Shown: in pieces, positions 1 to 4,836 of the stretch | Layout: each line of letters opens with the position of its first letter | Numbering within the stretch: position 1 is the stretch's first letter | Source of the DNA: Parcubacteria group bacterium GW2011_GWA1_47_8 | GTDB lineage: Bacteria; Patescibacteriota; Minisyncoccia; Phycocordibacterales; UBA1550 | NCBI GenBank assembly: GCA_000996605.1 | Contig: LCOP01000034.1 | Span: 1 to 7,981, forward strand | Direction: 5' to 3' | Length of the DNA stretch: 7,981 nucleotides | Notes under the pieces: model-generated | The model's database searches: none | Told to the model about the DNA's origin: nothing | Seen by the model: the letters and a program-made list of their open reading frames with translations, nothing else | Position numbers and translations under genes: made by a program

Positions 1-16
1 CCGCCCGCAAACTCAA

Positions 17-25
17 TGTTATACT
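17..25 (+). promoter_or_regulatory. Candidate extended -10 promoter of hpf
   Basis: The hexamer TATACT at 20-25 is preceded by TGT at 17-19, which fits an extended -10 element. Its -35 box would fall off the left edge, so only half of the promoter can be judged. Transcription would start near base 31-33, just before the left arm of the inverted repeat at 36-50, giving an RNA leader of about 125 nt. Two further TATAAT hexamers, at 80-85 and 111-116, lie inside that leader without a convincing -35 partner; either could be the real promoter instead. Confidence 0.4.
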
Positions 26-35
26 AAACATATGA

Positions 36-158
36 ATCCCGTTAGAGATAACTCAGTTATGTCTTTGGCACTAATGGGATATAATAAGTCTATCATTATT
101 AGAGGTTTAATATAATTACGATACGGAAACGCGTAGCGTTCCCTATCTCTAACGGGAT
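36..158 (+). repeat. Inverted-repeat leader of hpf (15-bp perfect arms)
   Basis: Bases 36-50 (atcccgttagagata) are the exact reverse complement of 144-158. The right arm covers the first two bases of the hpf start codon. A second, partial copy of the right arm lies at 71-80 (ctaatgggat), so 36-45 could pair with either 71-80 (one G-U pair) or 149-158. A local hairpin also forms at 125-132/136-142, and its lower extension (120-123/144-147) competes with the right arm. Two readings are open: a cis-acting RNA or operator controlling hpf, or a small mobile element with 15-bp ends that landed at the start of the gene. No clear target duplication longer than AT is visible. Confidence 0.6.
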
Positions 159-528
159 GAAAATCAATATCAAAACAACCAACATGGAGCTCTCGAGCGC
201 CTTGTTGGCGTATGTTGAGGAGAAGTTGAGAAGCGTAGAAAAGTTTATGATACCGCATGAAGACGAAGAGCCTCTTGTGCAGGTTGAGGTCGGGCAGACG
301 ACGAAACATCACCAGTCGGGAGACATCTTTCGCGCCGAGGTGAATCTTTCGGTACGCGGAAAATATTTTCGCGCCGTATCCGAGAAAAGCGATCTGTACG
401 CCGCGATTGACGATATGCGTAATGAACTCGTGCGTGAGCTGAATTCAAAAAAAGAAAAAGACCGCACCCTCATGCGCCGCGGTGCGGGGGTTATCAAAAA
501 CATACTTCGTTTTGGGCGGGCTAAGTAA
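157..528 (+). CDS. hpf: Ribosome hibernation-promoting factor (HPF/RaiA family)
   Basis: This 123-residue protein matches the HPF/YfiA (RaiA) ribosome-binding fold from its first residues. It opens with the typical first strand (MKINIKTTNMELSSALLAYV), followed by a helix, a strand with QVEVGQTTKHH, a strand with FRAEVNLSVRGKYFRA, and a long second helix (SEKSDLYAAIDDMRNELVRE, about residues 77-96) ending in a basic tail. Family members bind the 30S decoding region and silence ribosomes in stationary phase or stress. At 123 residues it is a short-type factor and lacks the C-terminal dimerisation domain of long HPF. The start at 157 is chosen because the alignment begins there; there is no Shine-Dalgarno site, only GGG abutting the ATG inside the arm of an inverted repeat. 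The gene stands alone between two inverted-repeat elements. Confidence 0.93.
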   Translation: MKINIKTTNMELSSALLAYVEEKLRSVEKFMIPHEDEEPLVQVEVGQTTKHHQSGDIFRAEVNLSVRGKYFRAVSEKSDLYAAIDDMRNELVRELNSKKEKDRTLMRRGAGVIKNILRFGRAK

Positions 529-530
529 TA

Positions 531-772
531 AGAACCTGTTCACAATCTCACCGCAAAATAATCAATAAACACCATGCTTGCCGTCCAAAACTTCACAATT
601 TCTGCTGCAAATCACTTATTCCTCCTCGGCGTATCACCACAGAGAGTACTTCGATTTACTAACGCGGAGTACCGCGAAGTAAATCTGGTCGCTCGATATG
701 CCTCGTTGGAATGCGTGATTTTCGCAGGAAATTGTGAAGTTTTGGATAGGCATGAGATTGTGAACAGGTTCT
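531..772. mobile_element. MITE-like palindromic element, 20-bp perfect ends
   Basis: Bases 531-550 (agaacctgttcacaatctca) are the exact reverse complement of 753-772. If the ends are taken as 532 and 771, the same TAA triplet sits directly outside each end (529-531 and 772-774), which fits a 3-bp target duplication. The interior is also palindromic: 585-602 pairs perfectly with 728-745, 609-615 with 715-721, 618-622 with 708-712, 628-635 with 695-702 (one wobble), 653-660 with 678-685, and 663-667 with 672-676 around an AGTA loop. One strand would therefore fold into a single long hairpin. No transposase is encoded. The element ends 15 bp before the next start codon. A 3-bp TNA-type duplication is known for some IS5-family groups, but family assignment needs a database search. 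Confidence 0.75.
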
Positions 773-786
773 AAGAAATCAGAAAT

Positions 787-1458
787 ATGAAAACAGCAAA
801 TATTATTTTTCTTGTTGTCGCTATTGCTATTCTCGGGTTTGTCGTATGGGCTGGTGGCTCGCAGAAGCCGGAGGCAACATCCGAGCCTGTAACGGCAACG
901 ACCACGCCGGCAGAGACGAATTTATCAGAAACAAAAAACACCAATAAAGAATCCATGACCAAAGCAACTATTACTACGAATCAGGGCATCATCACGCTCG
1001 AGCTTTTTGCAGACCAGTCGCCCAAGACTGTCGAGAATTTTGTTACGCTCGCACGAAAAGGTTTTTATGACAGCACGCGTTTTCACCGTGTGATCAAAGG
1101 TTTTATGATTCAAGGCGGCGACCCGCTTTCAAAAGATCTTTCAATGAAATCGCGCTGGGGGACGGGCGGTCCAGGGTATACAATTCCCGATGAATTTAAT
1201 TCGGGTGATGAGCTCTATAAAACTGGCTATAAGCGTGGAATCCTTGCGATGGCAAGAACACAGGAGCCAAACAGTGGAGGTAGTCAATTTTTCATAATGC
1301 ACCAGGATTACCCACTGCTTCCGCCTGAGTATACGATTTTTGGCAAGGTGACCAGCGGACTCGATGTTGTTGATATTATTGCAACGATAAAGACAGAAGG
1401 CTCGCCCACTGACCGCCCTCTTGAGGATATGATTATTCAAAAAATTACAATCGAATAG
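787..1458 (+). CDS. Membrane-anchored cyclophilin-type peptidyl-prolyl cis-trans isomerase
   Basis: This 223-residue protein has an N-terminal hydrophobic segment (about residues 5-22), a Thr/Pro/Glu-rich linker (about 25-57) and a cyclophilin domain (about 58-223). The domain carries FHRVIKGFMIQGGD (residues 99-112), with the catalytic-type Arg at 101, Phe at 106 and Gln at 109. It also has SGGSQFFI (163-170), with Gln167 and Phe169, then TIFGKV (183-188). These match the catalytic pocket of the family, so it should isomerise Xaa-Pro bonds. The anchor has no lipobox cysteine, so the protein is probably tethered with its catalytic domain outside the membrane, where it would help exported proteins fold. 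Met57 (base 955) could start a soluble form, but nothing before it resembles a strong ribosome site. The upstream site is also weak. The gene follows the palindromic element by 14 bases. Confidence 0.92.
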   Translation: MKTANIIFLVVAIAILGFVVWAGGSQKPEATSEPVTATTTPAETNLSETKNTNKESMTKATITTNQGIITLELFADQSPKTVENFVTLARKGFYDSTRFHRVIKGFMIQGGDPLSKDLSMKSRWGTGGPGYTIPDEFNSGDELYKTGYKRGILAMARTQEPNSGGSQFFIMHQDYPLLPPEYTIFGKVTSGLDVVDIIATIKTEGSPTDRPLEDMIIQKITIE

Positions 1459-1474
1459 AGGGAGGAAAGTCTGA

Positions 1475-1503
1475 TTGACTAGCATCTCTTTCTTGTGTAT
1501 AAA
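1475..1503 (+). promoter_or_regulatory. Sigma-70-type promoter of the 78-aa orphan gene
   Basis: TTGACT at 1475-1480 and TATAAA at 1498-1503 are separated by 17 bp, close to the housekeeping consensus. The predicted start of transcription is near 1510, about 50 nt before the ATG at 1559. The promoter lies just after the cyclophilin stop codon, so the next gene can be transcribed on its own. Confidence 0.7.
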
Positions 1504-1558
1504 TAGAGAAGGAGTAATGTGGTCTTGCCACGGTATTCAAGAGAGAGGGGGGGGTGCC

Positions 1559-1795
1559 ATGTTTAAAGATATAGAAATTGGACAAGATGAGGCTCAAGCC
1601 CTCGACGCTTATGGGGAATGTATTATTGCCAGTACTGCGTCTGAGAAATATAATTGGCGAAGGGGTAAAAGGTTGGTACTTTTCTACCATGAGACAGGGA
1701 GGGAATATTTTGTCAAAATTCGTTCCGTTCAGTCAGTTGAATCGATTGGAGGTATCCTTGCGGTCGTCGAGCCTGATGAGGAGGTAAGACACTAA
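1559..1795 (+). CDS. Small orphan protein, 78 aa, unknown function
   Basis: I do not recognise this protein. The start at 1559 is preferred over earlier in-frame ATGs because it follows a purine-rich GAGAGAGGGG stretch at a normal distance, and because an upstream ATG at 1475 would lie inside the -35 box of a strong promoter. The protein is soluble-looking and mixed in charge: an acidic N-terminus (MFKDIEIGQDEAQALDAYGE), then a central WRRGKRLVLFYHETGREYF segment that reads as two beta strands around a turn, then more predicted strands and an acidic tail. A small beta-barrel or PUA-like fold is possible, but that is a guess from strand pattern only. A run of eight G (1547-1554) sits just before the start. 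A strong terminator follows 18 bases after the stop codon. Confidence 0.6.
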   Translation: MFKDIEIGQDEAQALDAYGECIIASTASEKYNWRRGKRLVLFYHETGREYFVKIRSVQSVESIGGILAVVEPDEEVRH

Positions 1796-1812
1796 GAGTC
1801 CTCCTAAAATAA

Positions 1813-1845
1813 CCCCGCGCTCCATACTAGAGAGCGCGGGGTTTT
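1813..1845 (+). terminator. Strong intrinsic terminator after the 78-aa gene
   Basis: A perfect 10-bp GC-rich stem, ccccgcgctc (1813-1822) with gagcgcgggg (1832-1841), encloses a 9-nt loop and is followed by TTTT. The adjacent AA (1811-1812) can pair with the first two T. It ends the plus-strand unit that converges on the minus-strand terminator at 1854-1883, so it may also act as a two-way barrier. Confidence 0.85.
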
Positions 1846-1853
1846 GTATCCAT

Positions 1854-1883
1854 AAAAAATCCCCATATGTGTTGCATACGGGG
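1854..1883 (-). terminator. Minus-strand intrinsic terminator (element copy A)
   Basis: Read on the minus strand, ccccgtatg (1883-1875) pairs with catatgggg (1869-1861) using one G-U pair, followed by TTTTTT (1859-1854). On the plus strand the same hairpin has an A-C mismatch and no U-tract, so the functional reading is the minus strand. It ends the 166-aa gene. Confidence 0.8.
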
Positions 1884-1946
1884 TCGGGCAAGATATCTTC
1901 ATGGGTTGAGAGGGATGTGCATATGAAGATTATGCCCCCGCAAGAT
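1884..1946 (-). other. Conserved structured element, copy A
   Basis: This block shares ordered motifs with copies at 2512-2579 and 4837-4893. In plus-strand terms these are TCGGGCAAG (1884-1892), TTCATGGG (1898-1905), AGAGGG (1909-1914) and CCCGCAAG (1937-1944). It lies directly upstream (on the minus strand) of the terminator at 1854-1883. The stop codon of the 166-aa gene (1899-1901) falls inside the TTCATGGG block, so the element forms the 3' end of that gene and the start of its trailer. Differences from copy B over the first 36 nt from TTGCGG are almost all transitions with no gap; beyond that the copies differ by small gaps. The role is unknown: an RNA 3' element, part of a small RNA, or a relic of gene duplication. 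Confidence 0.6.
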
Positions 1947-2399
1947 ATTAAAAAATTCTTGGCGGTAGTCCCCAAGGAAATTGGGGTACGCTTGTTCCAA
2001 AACAAGAATGACATCGATAACTTTATATTTTTTATAGAACACGTTGGCAAGTGCCCTTTGGAGTTGATACCATCCGCCCCATTTATTTTTCAGATGCTTA
2101 CTGAAAGCTTTTCGCGCATCAAGTGATATGATGAAACCTGCAACAGGGACCTCCCCCAACACCATCTTAGGAAGTTTTACCGACTTTTTACAAGGAGATA
2201 TTGGGATATTCACATAGATATTGTGAATAAGGCCTGCAATGAGCGGACACCTTTTTGTTTCAATGTCAGTGCTTGCAAAAGAGATTTCGAGAATACCATA
2301 TTTTTCGTGCCACATCGCATGTGGGAAAAATGTCGCGGGGGTTTGCACTTTCCAATCTATTTCATTAAACACGATTGATTCACCACTTGGATTAAACAT
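1899..2399 (-). CDS. Orphan protein, 166 aa, unknown function
   Basis: I do not recognise this family. The start at 2399 is chosen because GGAGGAAG (2412-2405) is an excellent ribosome site placed 5 nt before that ATG; an in-frame ATG five codons earlier overlaps the site itself. The protein looks like a real folded domain, with alternating hydrophobic segments (GILEISFAS, AGLIHNIYVNIPI, VAGFIISLDARKAF), a Trp-rich stretch (KNKWGGWYQLQRALANVFYK) and a hydrophobic VIDVILVLEQAYPNFL before the end. There is no signal peptide or clear membrane segment. A possible -10 hexamer (TATATT, 2457-2452) would give a leader of about 45 nt starting just past the terminator of element copy B. Its last codons overlap element copy A. 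The low GC compared with def, fmt and priA suggests an accessory origin. Confidence 0.7.
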   Translation of the reverse strand: MFNPSGESIVFNEIDWKVQTPATFFPHAMWHEKYGILEISFASTDIETKRCPLIAGLIHNIYVNIPISPCKKSVKLPKMVLGEVPVAGFIISLDARKAFSKHLKNKWGGWYQLQRALANVFYKKYKVIDVILVLEQAYPNFLGDYRQEFFNILRGHNLHMHIPLNP

Positions 2400-2476
2400 A
2401 CAAACTTCCTCCATATTGCGTGAAAGGACTACAAAAAATACGCTAAAGAAAAATATAGCATGCCGAGTTTTAAATT

Positions 2477-2510
2477 AAAAAACCCTCCACGTGTGCAACA
2501 GCATGGAGGG
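2477..2510 (-). terminator. Minus-strand intrinsic terminator (element copy B)
   Basis: On the minus strand ccctccatg (2510-2502) pairs with cgtggaggg (2491-2483) with one G-U pair, followed by TTTTTT (2482-2477). As in copy A, the wobble pair works only on the minus strand. It lies 78 nt before the start codon of the 166-aa gene, so it ends a separate short transcript or acts as an attenuator for that gene. Confidence 0.78.
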
Positions 2511-2645
2511 CTCGGGCAAGGTGGCGCTTTCATGGGCACAGAGGGGAGTGCGCACGAAGAGGCTATATTCCCGCAAGGTTTTAAGTATTTTCTTAGGTTC
2601 ATTTTAACCTCGCTTTCCTTGAAATATTAAACATCTTCCCAAAAA
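2477..2645 (-). ncRNA. Candidate small RNA or leader, element copy B
   Basis: This is a stretch of about 170 nt with no convincing gene. It starts after a promoter-like TACGCTATACT (the -10 hexamer TATACT is at 2652-2647) and ends at the terminator 2510-2477. It contains a small hairpin (AGGTT/AACCT, plus-strand 2595-2610) and the conserved blocks CCCGCAAG (2570-2577), AGAGGG (2540-2545), TTCATGGG (2529-2536) and TCGGGCAAG (2512-2520), given in plus-strand terms. A short reading frame beginning near 2601 exists on the minus strand with purines before it, but it runs through the terminator stem and is not convincing. The stretch could be an independent RNA, a transcription attenuator of the 166-aa gene, or the decayed 3' end of a second copy of that gene. 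Confidence 0.45.
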
Positions 2646-2646
2646 T

Positions 2647-2652
2647 AGTATA
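2647..2652 (-). promoter_or_regulatory. Promoter-like -10 box before element copy B
   Basis: On the minus strand the sequence aaatacgctatact ends in a good -10 hexamer. The same 14 bases occur upstream of def. No good -35 hexamer is visible at 16-18 bp. A second TATACT lies 28 bp further upstream (2680-2675). Confidence 0.4.
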
Positions 2653-2734
2653 GCGTATTTTGCATGGGTAGGCTAGTATAGAGAGTGTAACATCAAAGCG
2701 AAAATCCTTTTTAAATACGTGTATTACGTTTTGC

Positions 2735-2763
2735 TTGACTTTTTGTTCTAGATATGATACAAT
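2735..2763 (+). promoter_or_regulatory. Sigma-70-type promoter of the 121-aa orphan gene
   Basis: TTGACT (2735-2740) and TACAAT (2758-2763) are spaced by 17 bp, and TGA at 2755-2757 supplies an extended -10. The expected transcript starts near 2770 and carries a leader of about 50 nt. Confidence 0.75.
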
Positions 2764-2822
2764 ACTAATAATTCTGTAATGATGCGGAAGTGTGCGACAC
2801 TCACCTTCAAAAGGAGAGAAGA

Positions 2823-3188
2823 ATGATCAATAGTACCGATATAGATGAAATCGTAAAATTCCTTTCGGAAAGAAAAAAGGAAAAGGAACGCGAGCTTCTT
2901 GAATTGAAAAACAAACTTTCTCCTCGGTGGTTCCAGCTCATTTATTTTTTCAAGACGGAAGACGTTAAAAGAGAAGTTACCTTTTTCCAAGATGTCATAT
3001 TGGTGGAGTACGATAAGGCCATCGATGAGTTGAAAAAAGGAAATCGAAGTCTGGCTCGGCAATTGATGCAGAAGATCTCTGAAAGTATTGTGGTCCAAAA
3101 TTTTGGAAACTACGGTTTCTACGAGCCTCTTGCCGTAAGGAGAAGTTATGAAAAAGTTTCAATGATGAGGAAAGCATTGGCAGAATAG
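2823..3188 (+). CDS. Orphan helical protein, 121 aa, unknown function
   Basis: I do not recognise this protein. The start at 2823 follows AAGGAG (2811-2816) with a 6-nt gap, so it is preferred over a GTG at 2790. The N-terminal third is a charged, probably coiled-coil helix (about residues 6-32, rich in Glu and Lys). It is followed by a short hydrophobic, aromatic segment, SPRWFQLIYFF (about 34-44), and two more amphipathic helices, including FFQDVILVEYDKAIDELKKG (about 55-74). There is no signal peptide, and no cysteine or histidine cluster. The pattern would suit a small scaffold or regulatory protein, but this is shape only. The gene has its own strong promoter and terminator, so it is a single-gene unit facing fmt. 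It is AT-rich compared with the priA-def-fmt block. Confidence 0.7.
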   Translation: MINSTDIDEIVKFLSERKKEKERELLELKNKLSPRWFQLIYFFKTEDVKREVTFFQDVILVEYDKAIDELKKGNRSLARQLMQKISESIVVQNFGNYGFYEPLAVRRSYEKVSMMRKALAE

Positions 3189-3224
3189 CTATTGTCCGAT
3201 ATTCTGCAAAATCCTCGCAATTCG

Positions 3225-3252
3225 ACAGCGTGATAACCTCGCGCTGTTTTTT
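3225..3252 (+). terminator. Intrinsic terminator after the 121-aa gene
   Basis: acagcg (3225-3230) pairs with cgctgt (3242-3247) around an 11-nt loop, followed by a run of T to 3252. It ends the plus-strand unit just before the convergent fmt stop codon at 3266. On the minus strand the hairpin has no U-tract. Confidence 0.65.
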
Positions 3253-3265
3253 CATTTGCTATTAA

Positions 3266-4150
3266 CTATTTGCTTTCTCTTTGCCCACGCAGAAACTCTT
3301 TATACGACATCTCACGCTTGCCTTCGGGGATGACGTGGGTGATGACGAGCTTGCCTTCGTGGAACTCGGCGTCGGTAACAATAACGCGAATCTCGCGGCC
3401 TCCGCGCTCGGTGAGGAAATATACGCGTGGCCACGTATTATACGCGCGAATCTTGCGGTACGTTTGTGCCGGGTTGTCGGCGAGGTCGATTTTGCCACTT
3501 TGTTTGGTAATTTTTTGTGTATAGGTTGCACGCGCGTGGTCTTGGGGCGTCGGCATTATCTCACCCGCCACCCATCGCGGAATAGTTTTTGCGAGGAGCT
3601 TGCCGCCGCACATGCCGAGAGTCTCTTCGAGGTCGCTTTCCTTGGGTGGCCAGTCTGGTATCGAGATTTTTTCTTGTGCCACGATGTGGCCATGATCCAT
3701 TTCTTCGTCCATCTGCATAATCGTAACGCCTGTTTCGTGCACGGAGCCTACTGGGACGTCTTCCAATATGGCGGTTTGGAGAGGGGACGCACCGCGGAGG
3801 TGCGGCAGGAGCGATGGATGCACATTGAGTGTCCCGTGCTCCGGCATGTCGAGGACGGTGCGCGGAATTATTTTTCCATACGAAGCGACGATGAACAACT
3901 GACAACTGACCACTGATAACTGACGAAGAAATTCATGGTCAAGTTTTGCCGGTTCGAGGGCGTGGATGCCATGTTTATCCGCCCAGACTTTCACGTCTGA
4001 CGGGGTGAGCGCAAGTCCGCGACCTTTTGGGCGGGCGGGCGCGGTGACGATGAGGGCGGGAAGTATGCCTTGCTTCACCATCTCGTCGAGGACGATCACG
4101 GAAAAGTGCGAGGTGCCCCAAAATGTGATGCGGATATCAGTCATAATCAT
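3266..4150 (-). CDS. fmt: Methionyl-tRNA formyltransferase
   Basis: This protein formylates the amino group of Met on initiator tRNA, using 10-formyl-tetrahydrofolate, in the cytoplasm. With the start at 4150 it has 294 residues, slightly shorter than typical Fmt (about 310). The N-terminal Rossmann-type domain begins IRITFWGTSHFS. The catalytic segment reads LNVHPSLLPHLRGASPLQTAI (residues 108-128), with Asn109, His111 and the SLLPxxRG signature. The catalytic-type Asp is in MDHGHI (Asp152, where most relatives have DxGP). The C-terminal domain has the usual KIRAYNTWPRVYF segment. The ATG overlaps the def stop codon as ATGA (4150-4147), which predicts coupled translation; an upstream in-frame ATG at 4189 lies within def and is rejected, and Met3 (4144) remains possible. 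Residues 76-85 are encoded by a heptanucleotide repeat. Confidence 0.95.
   Translation of the reverse strand: MIMTDIRITFWGTSHFSVIVLDEMVKQGILPALIVTAPARPKGRGLALTPSDVKVWADKHGIHALEPAKLDHEFLRQLSVVSCQLFIVASYGKIIPRTVLDMPEHGTLNVHPSLLPHLRGASPLQTAILEDVPVGSVHETGVTIMQMDEEMDHGHIVAQEKISIPDWPPKESDLEETLGMCGGKLLAKTIPRWVAGEIMPTPQDHARATYTQKITKQSGKIDLADNPAQTYRKIRAYNTWPRVYFLTERGGREIRVIVTDAEFHEGKLVITHVIPEGKREMSYKEFLRGQRESK
3897..3924 (+). repeat. Four tandem heptamers inside fmt
   Basis: Four 7-bp units lie end to end: aactgac, aactgac, cactgat, aactgac. They fall in the fmt coding region and encode residues RQLSVVSCQL (76-85), between the Rossmann strands and the SYGK motif. The stretch aligns with a loop where relatives have fewer residues. 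The total of 28 bp is not a multiple of three, so expansion by one unit would break the gene. Confidence 0.75.
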
Positions 4151-4749
4151 TTTGTTTTTTCGCGACCTTCCGCAGTCGGTACGCTCCACATTTTCTTCTG
4201 TTCCTCGGGGCTGATTTTCTCGAGATTCTTTGCGTGGTCATTGAAAAGGATGCCGTTTAGGTGGTCGACTTCGTGCTGGAATATCTGCGCGAGGAGTCCG
4301 CTTCCACCCCGCGTAAACCGCTTGCCGTATTCGTCGTAGGCGCGCACGGTCGCTTTTTCGGCGCGGAGGGTTTCGCCGTAGAGCCAGCGGACCGACAGGC
4401 ACCCTTCGGGAAGCCATTTCTTTTTTCGCGAGAGCTTGATGATCTCGGGGTTGATGAACACGAGATCTTCGTGTGCGGGTTTTTGCGCGGACTCCGCGCC
4501 TCGAGCGATATTTGTTGGAGCCTCGTCGTGATCATCGGCGTATTCAAATGCGCGATGCGATACGACAAAAATGCGGAGCGGTATGCCGATCTGTGGTGCG
4601 GCAATTCCCACCCCGTCCTCTTCCTCTGTGAGGAGCGCTTTCATGTCGGTGATGATCTTGCCGAGCCGCGGGGAGCCGATATCTTTCTGTGAAACAGGCT
4701 CTGCCTGCATATGGAGCACCGGGGCTTCTTTCTGGAGGATCTTGGTCAT
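4147..4749 (-). CDS. def: Peptide deformylase
   Basis: This metalloenzyme removes the formyl group from the N-terminal Met of new proteins. At 200 residues, all three family motifs are intact: GVGIAAPQIG (residues 46-55), EGCLS (115-119) with metal-ligand Cys117, and QHEVDHLNG (158-166) with metal ligands His159 and His163 and catalytic Glu160. It is longer than usual because of a charged insert (about residues 68-95, YADDHDEAPTN and onward) between the strand IFVVS and the strand VFINPEI. No Shine-Dalgarno site precedes the ATG; a -10 hexamer 12 nt upstream suggests a leader of only a few bases. Its stop overlaps the fmt start. Def, Fmt and PriA commonly cluster in bacteria, which supports all three calls. 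Confidence 0.96.
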   Translation of the reverse strand: MTKILQKEAPVLHMQAEPVSQKDIGSPRLGKIITDMKALLTEEEDGVGIAAPQIGIPLRIFVVSHRAFEYADDHDEAPTNIARGAESAQKPAHEDLVFINPEIIKLSRKKKWLPEGCLSVRWLYGETLRAEKATVRAYDEYGKRFTRGGSGLLAQIFQHEVDHLNGILFNDHAKNLEKISPEEQKKMWSVPTAEGREKTK

Positions 4750-4761
4750 TATCGTACGAGC

Positions 4762-4767
4762 AGTATA
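4762..4767 (-). promoter_or_regulatory. -10 box of def, near-leaderless transcript
   Basis: TATACT on the minus strand (4767-4762), preceded by aaatacgc, lies 12 nt from the def ATG. Transcription should begin about 5 nt before the start codon. The -35 region (TTTCGA) is weak. This would transcribe def and fmt apart from priA. Confidence 0.5.
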
Positions 4768-4805
4768 GCGTATTTGGGGATTTTTCGAAAGATGATGATG
4801 AACAA

Positions 4806-4836
4806 CAAAGGAAAGCCCCGCTTTTTATGGCGGGGC
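4806..4836 (-). terminator. Minus-strand terminator between priA and def (element copy C)
   Basis: On the minus strand gccccgc (4836-4830) pairs with gcggggc (4821-4815) around an 8-nt loop, followed by TTTCCTTTG. The tail is less U-rich than in copies A and B. It ends either the priA transcript or the candidate RNA at 4985-4806, 57 nt before def. Confidence 0.65.

Noticed and set aside
36..158. Possible CRISPR repeats
   Set aside because: There are only two full arms and one partial one, in inverted rather than direct orientation, with no spacers.
574..774. A 66-codon plus-strand frame
   Set aside because: It lies inside the palindromic element and its composition follows the nested inverted repeats; no ribosome site and no protein-like pattern.
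1547..1554. G8 tract as a phase-variation switch
   Set aside because: It lies between ribosome site and start codon, so slippage could alter spacing, but one tract without variation data is not enough.
1475..1558. Longer N-terminus for the 78-aa gene
   Set aside because: The first ATG overlaps the -35 box of a strong promoter, and the next (1517) has a purine site only 2 nt away.
2400..2414. Start of the 166-aa protein five codons earlier
   Set aside because: Those codons contain the GGAGGAAG ribosome site that serves the ATG at 2399.
2590..2601. Small minus-strand frame starting MNLRKYLKP in element copy B
   Set aside because: There are purines before the ATG, but the frame runs through the terminator stem and U-tract and is rich in Cys and Pro from the structured DNA.
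3281..3916. A 211-codon plus-strand frame opposite fmt
   Set aside because: It is the mirror of a confidently identified gene, and no known domain can be read in it. The same applies to long plus-strand frames opposite def and priA.
4151..4189. Start of Fmt thirteen codons earlier
   Set aside because: It lies within the def coding region and adds residues (MERTDCGRSRKNK) not found in the family; the ATGA overlap is the better start.
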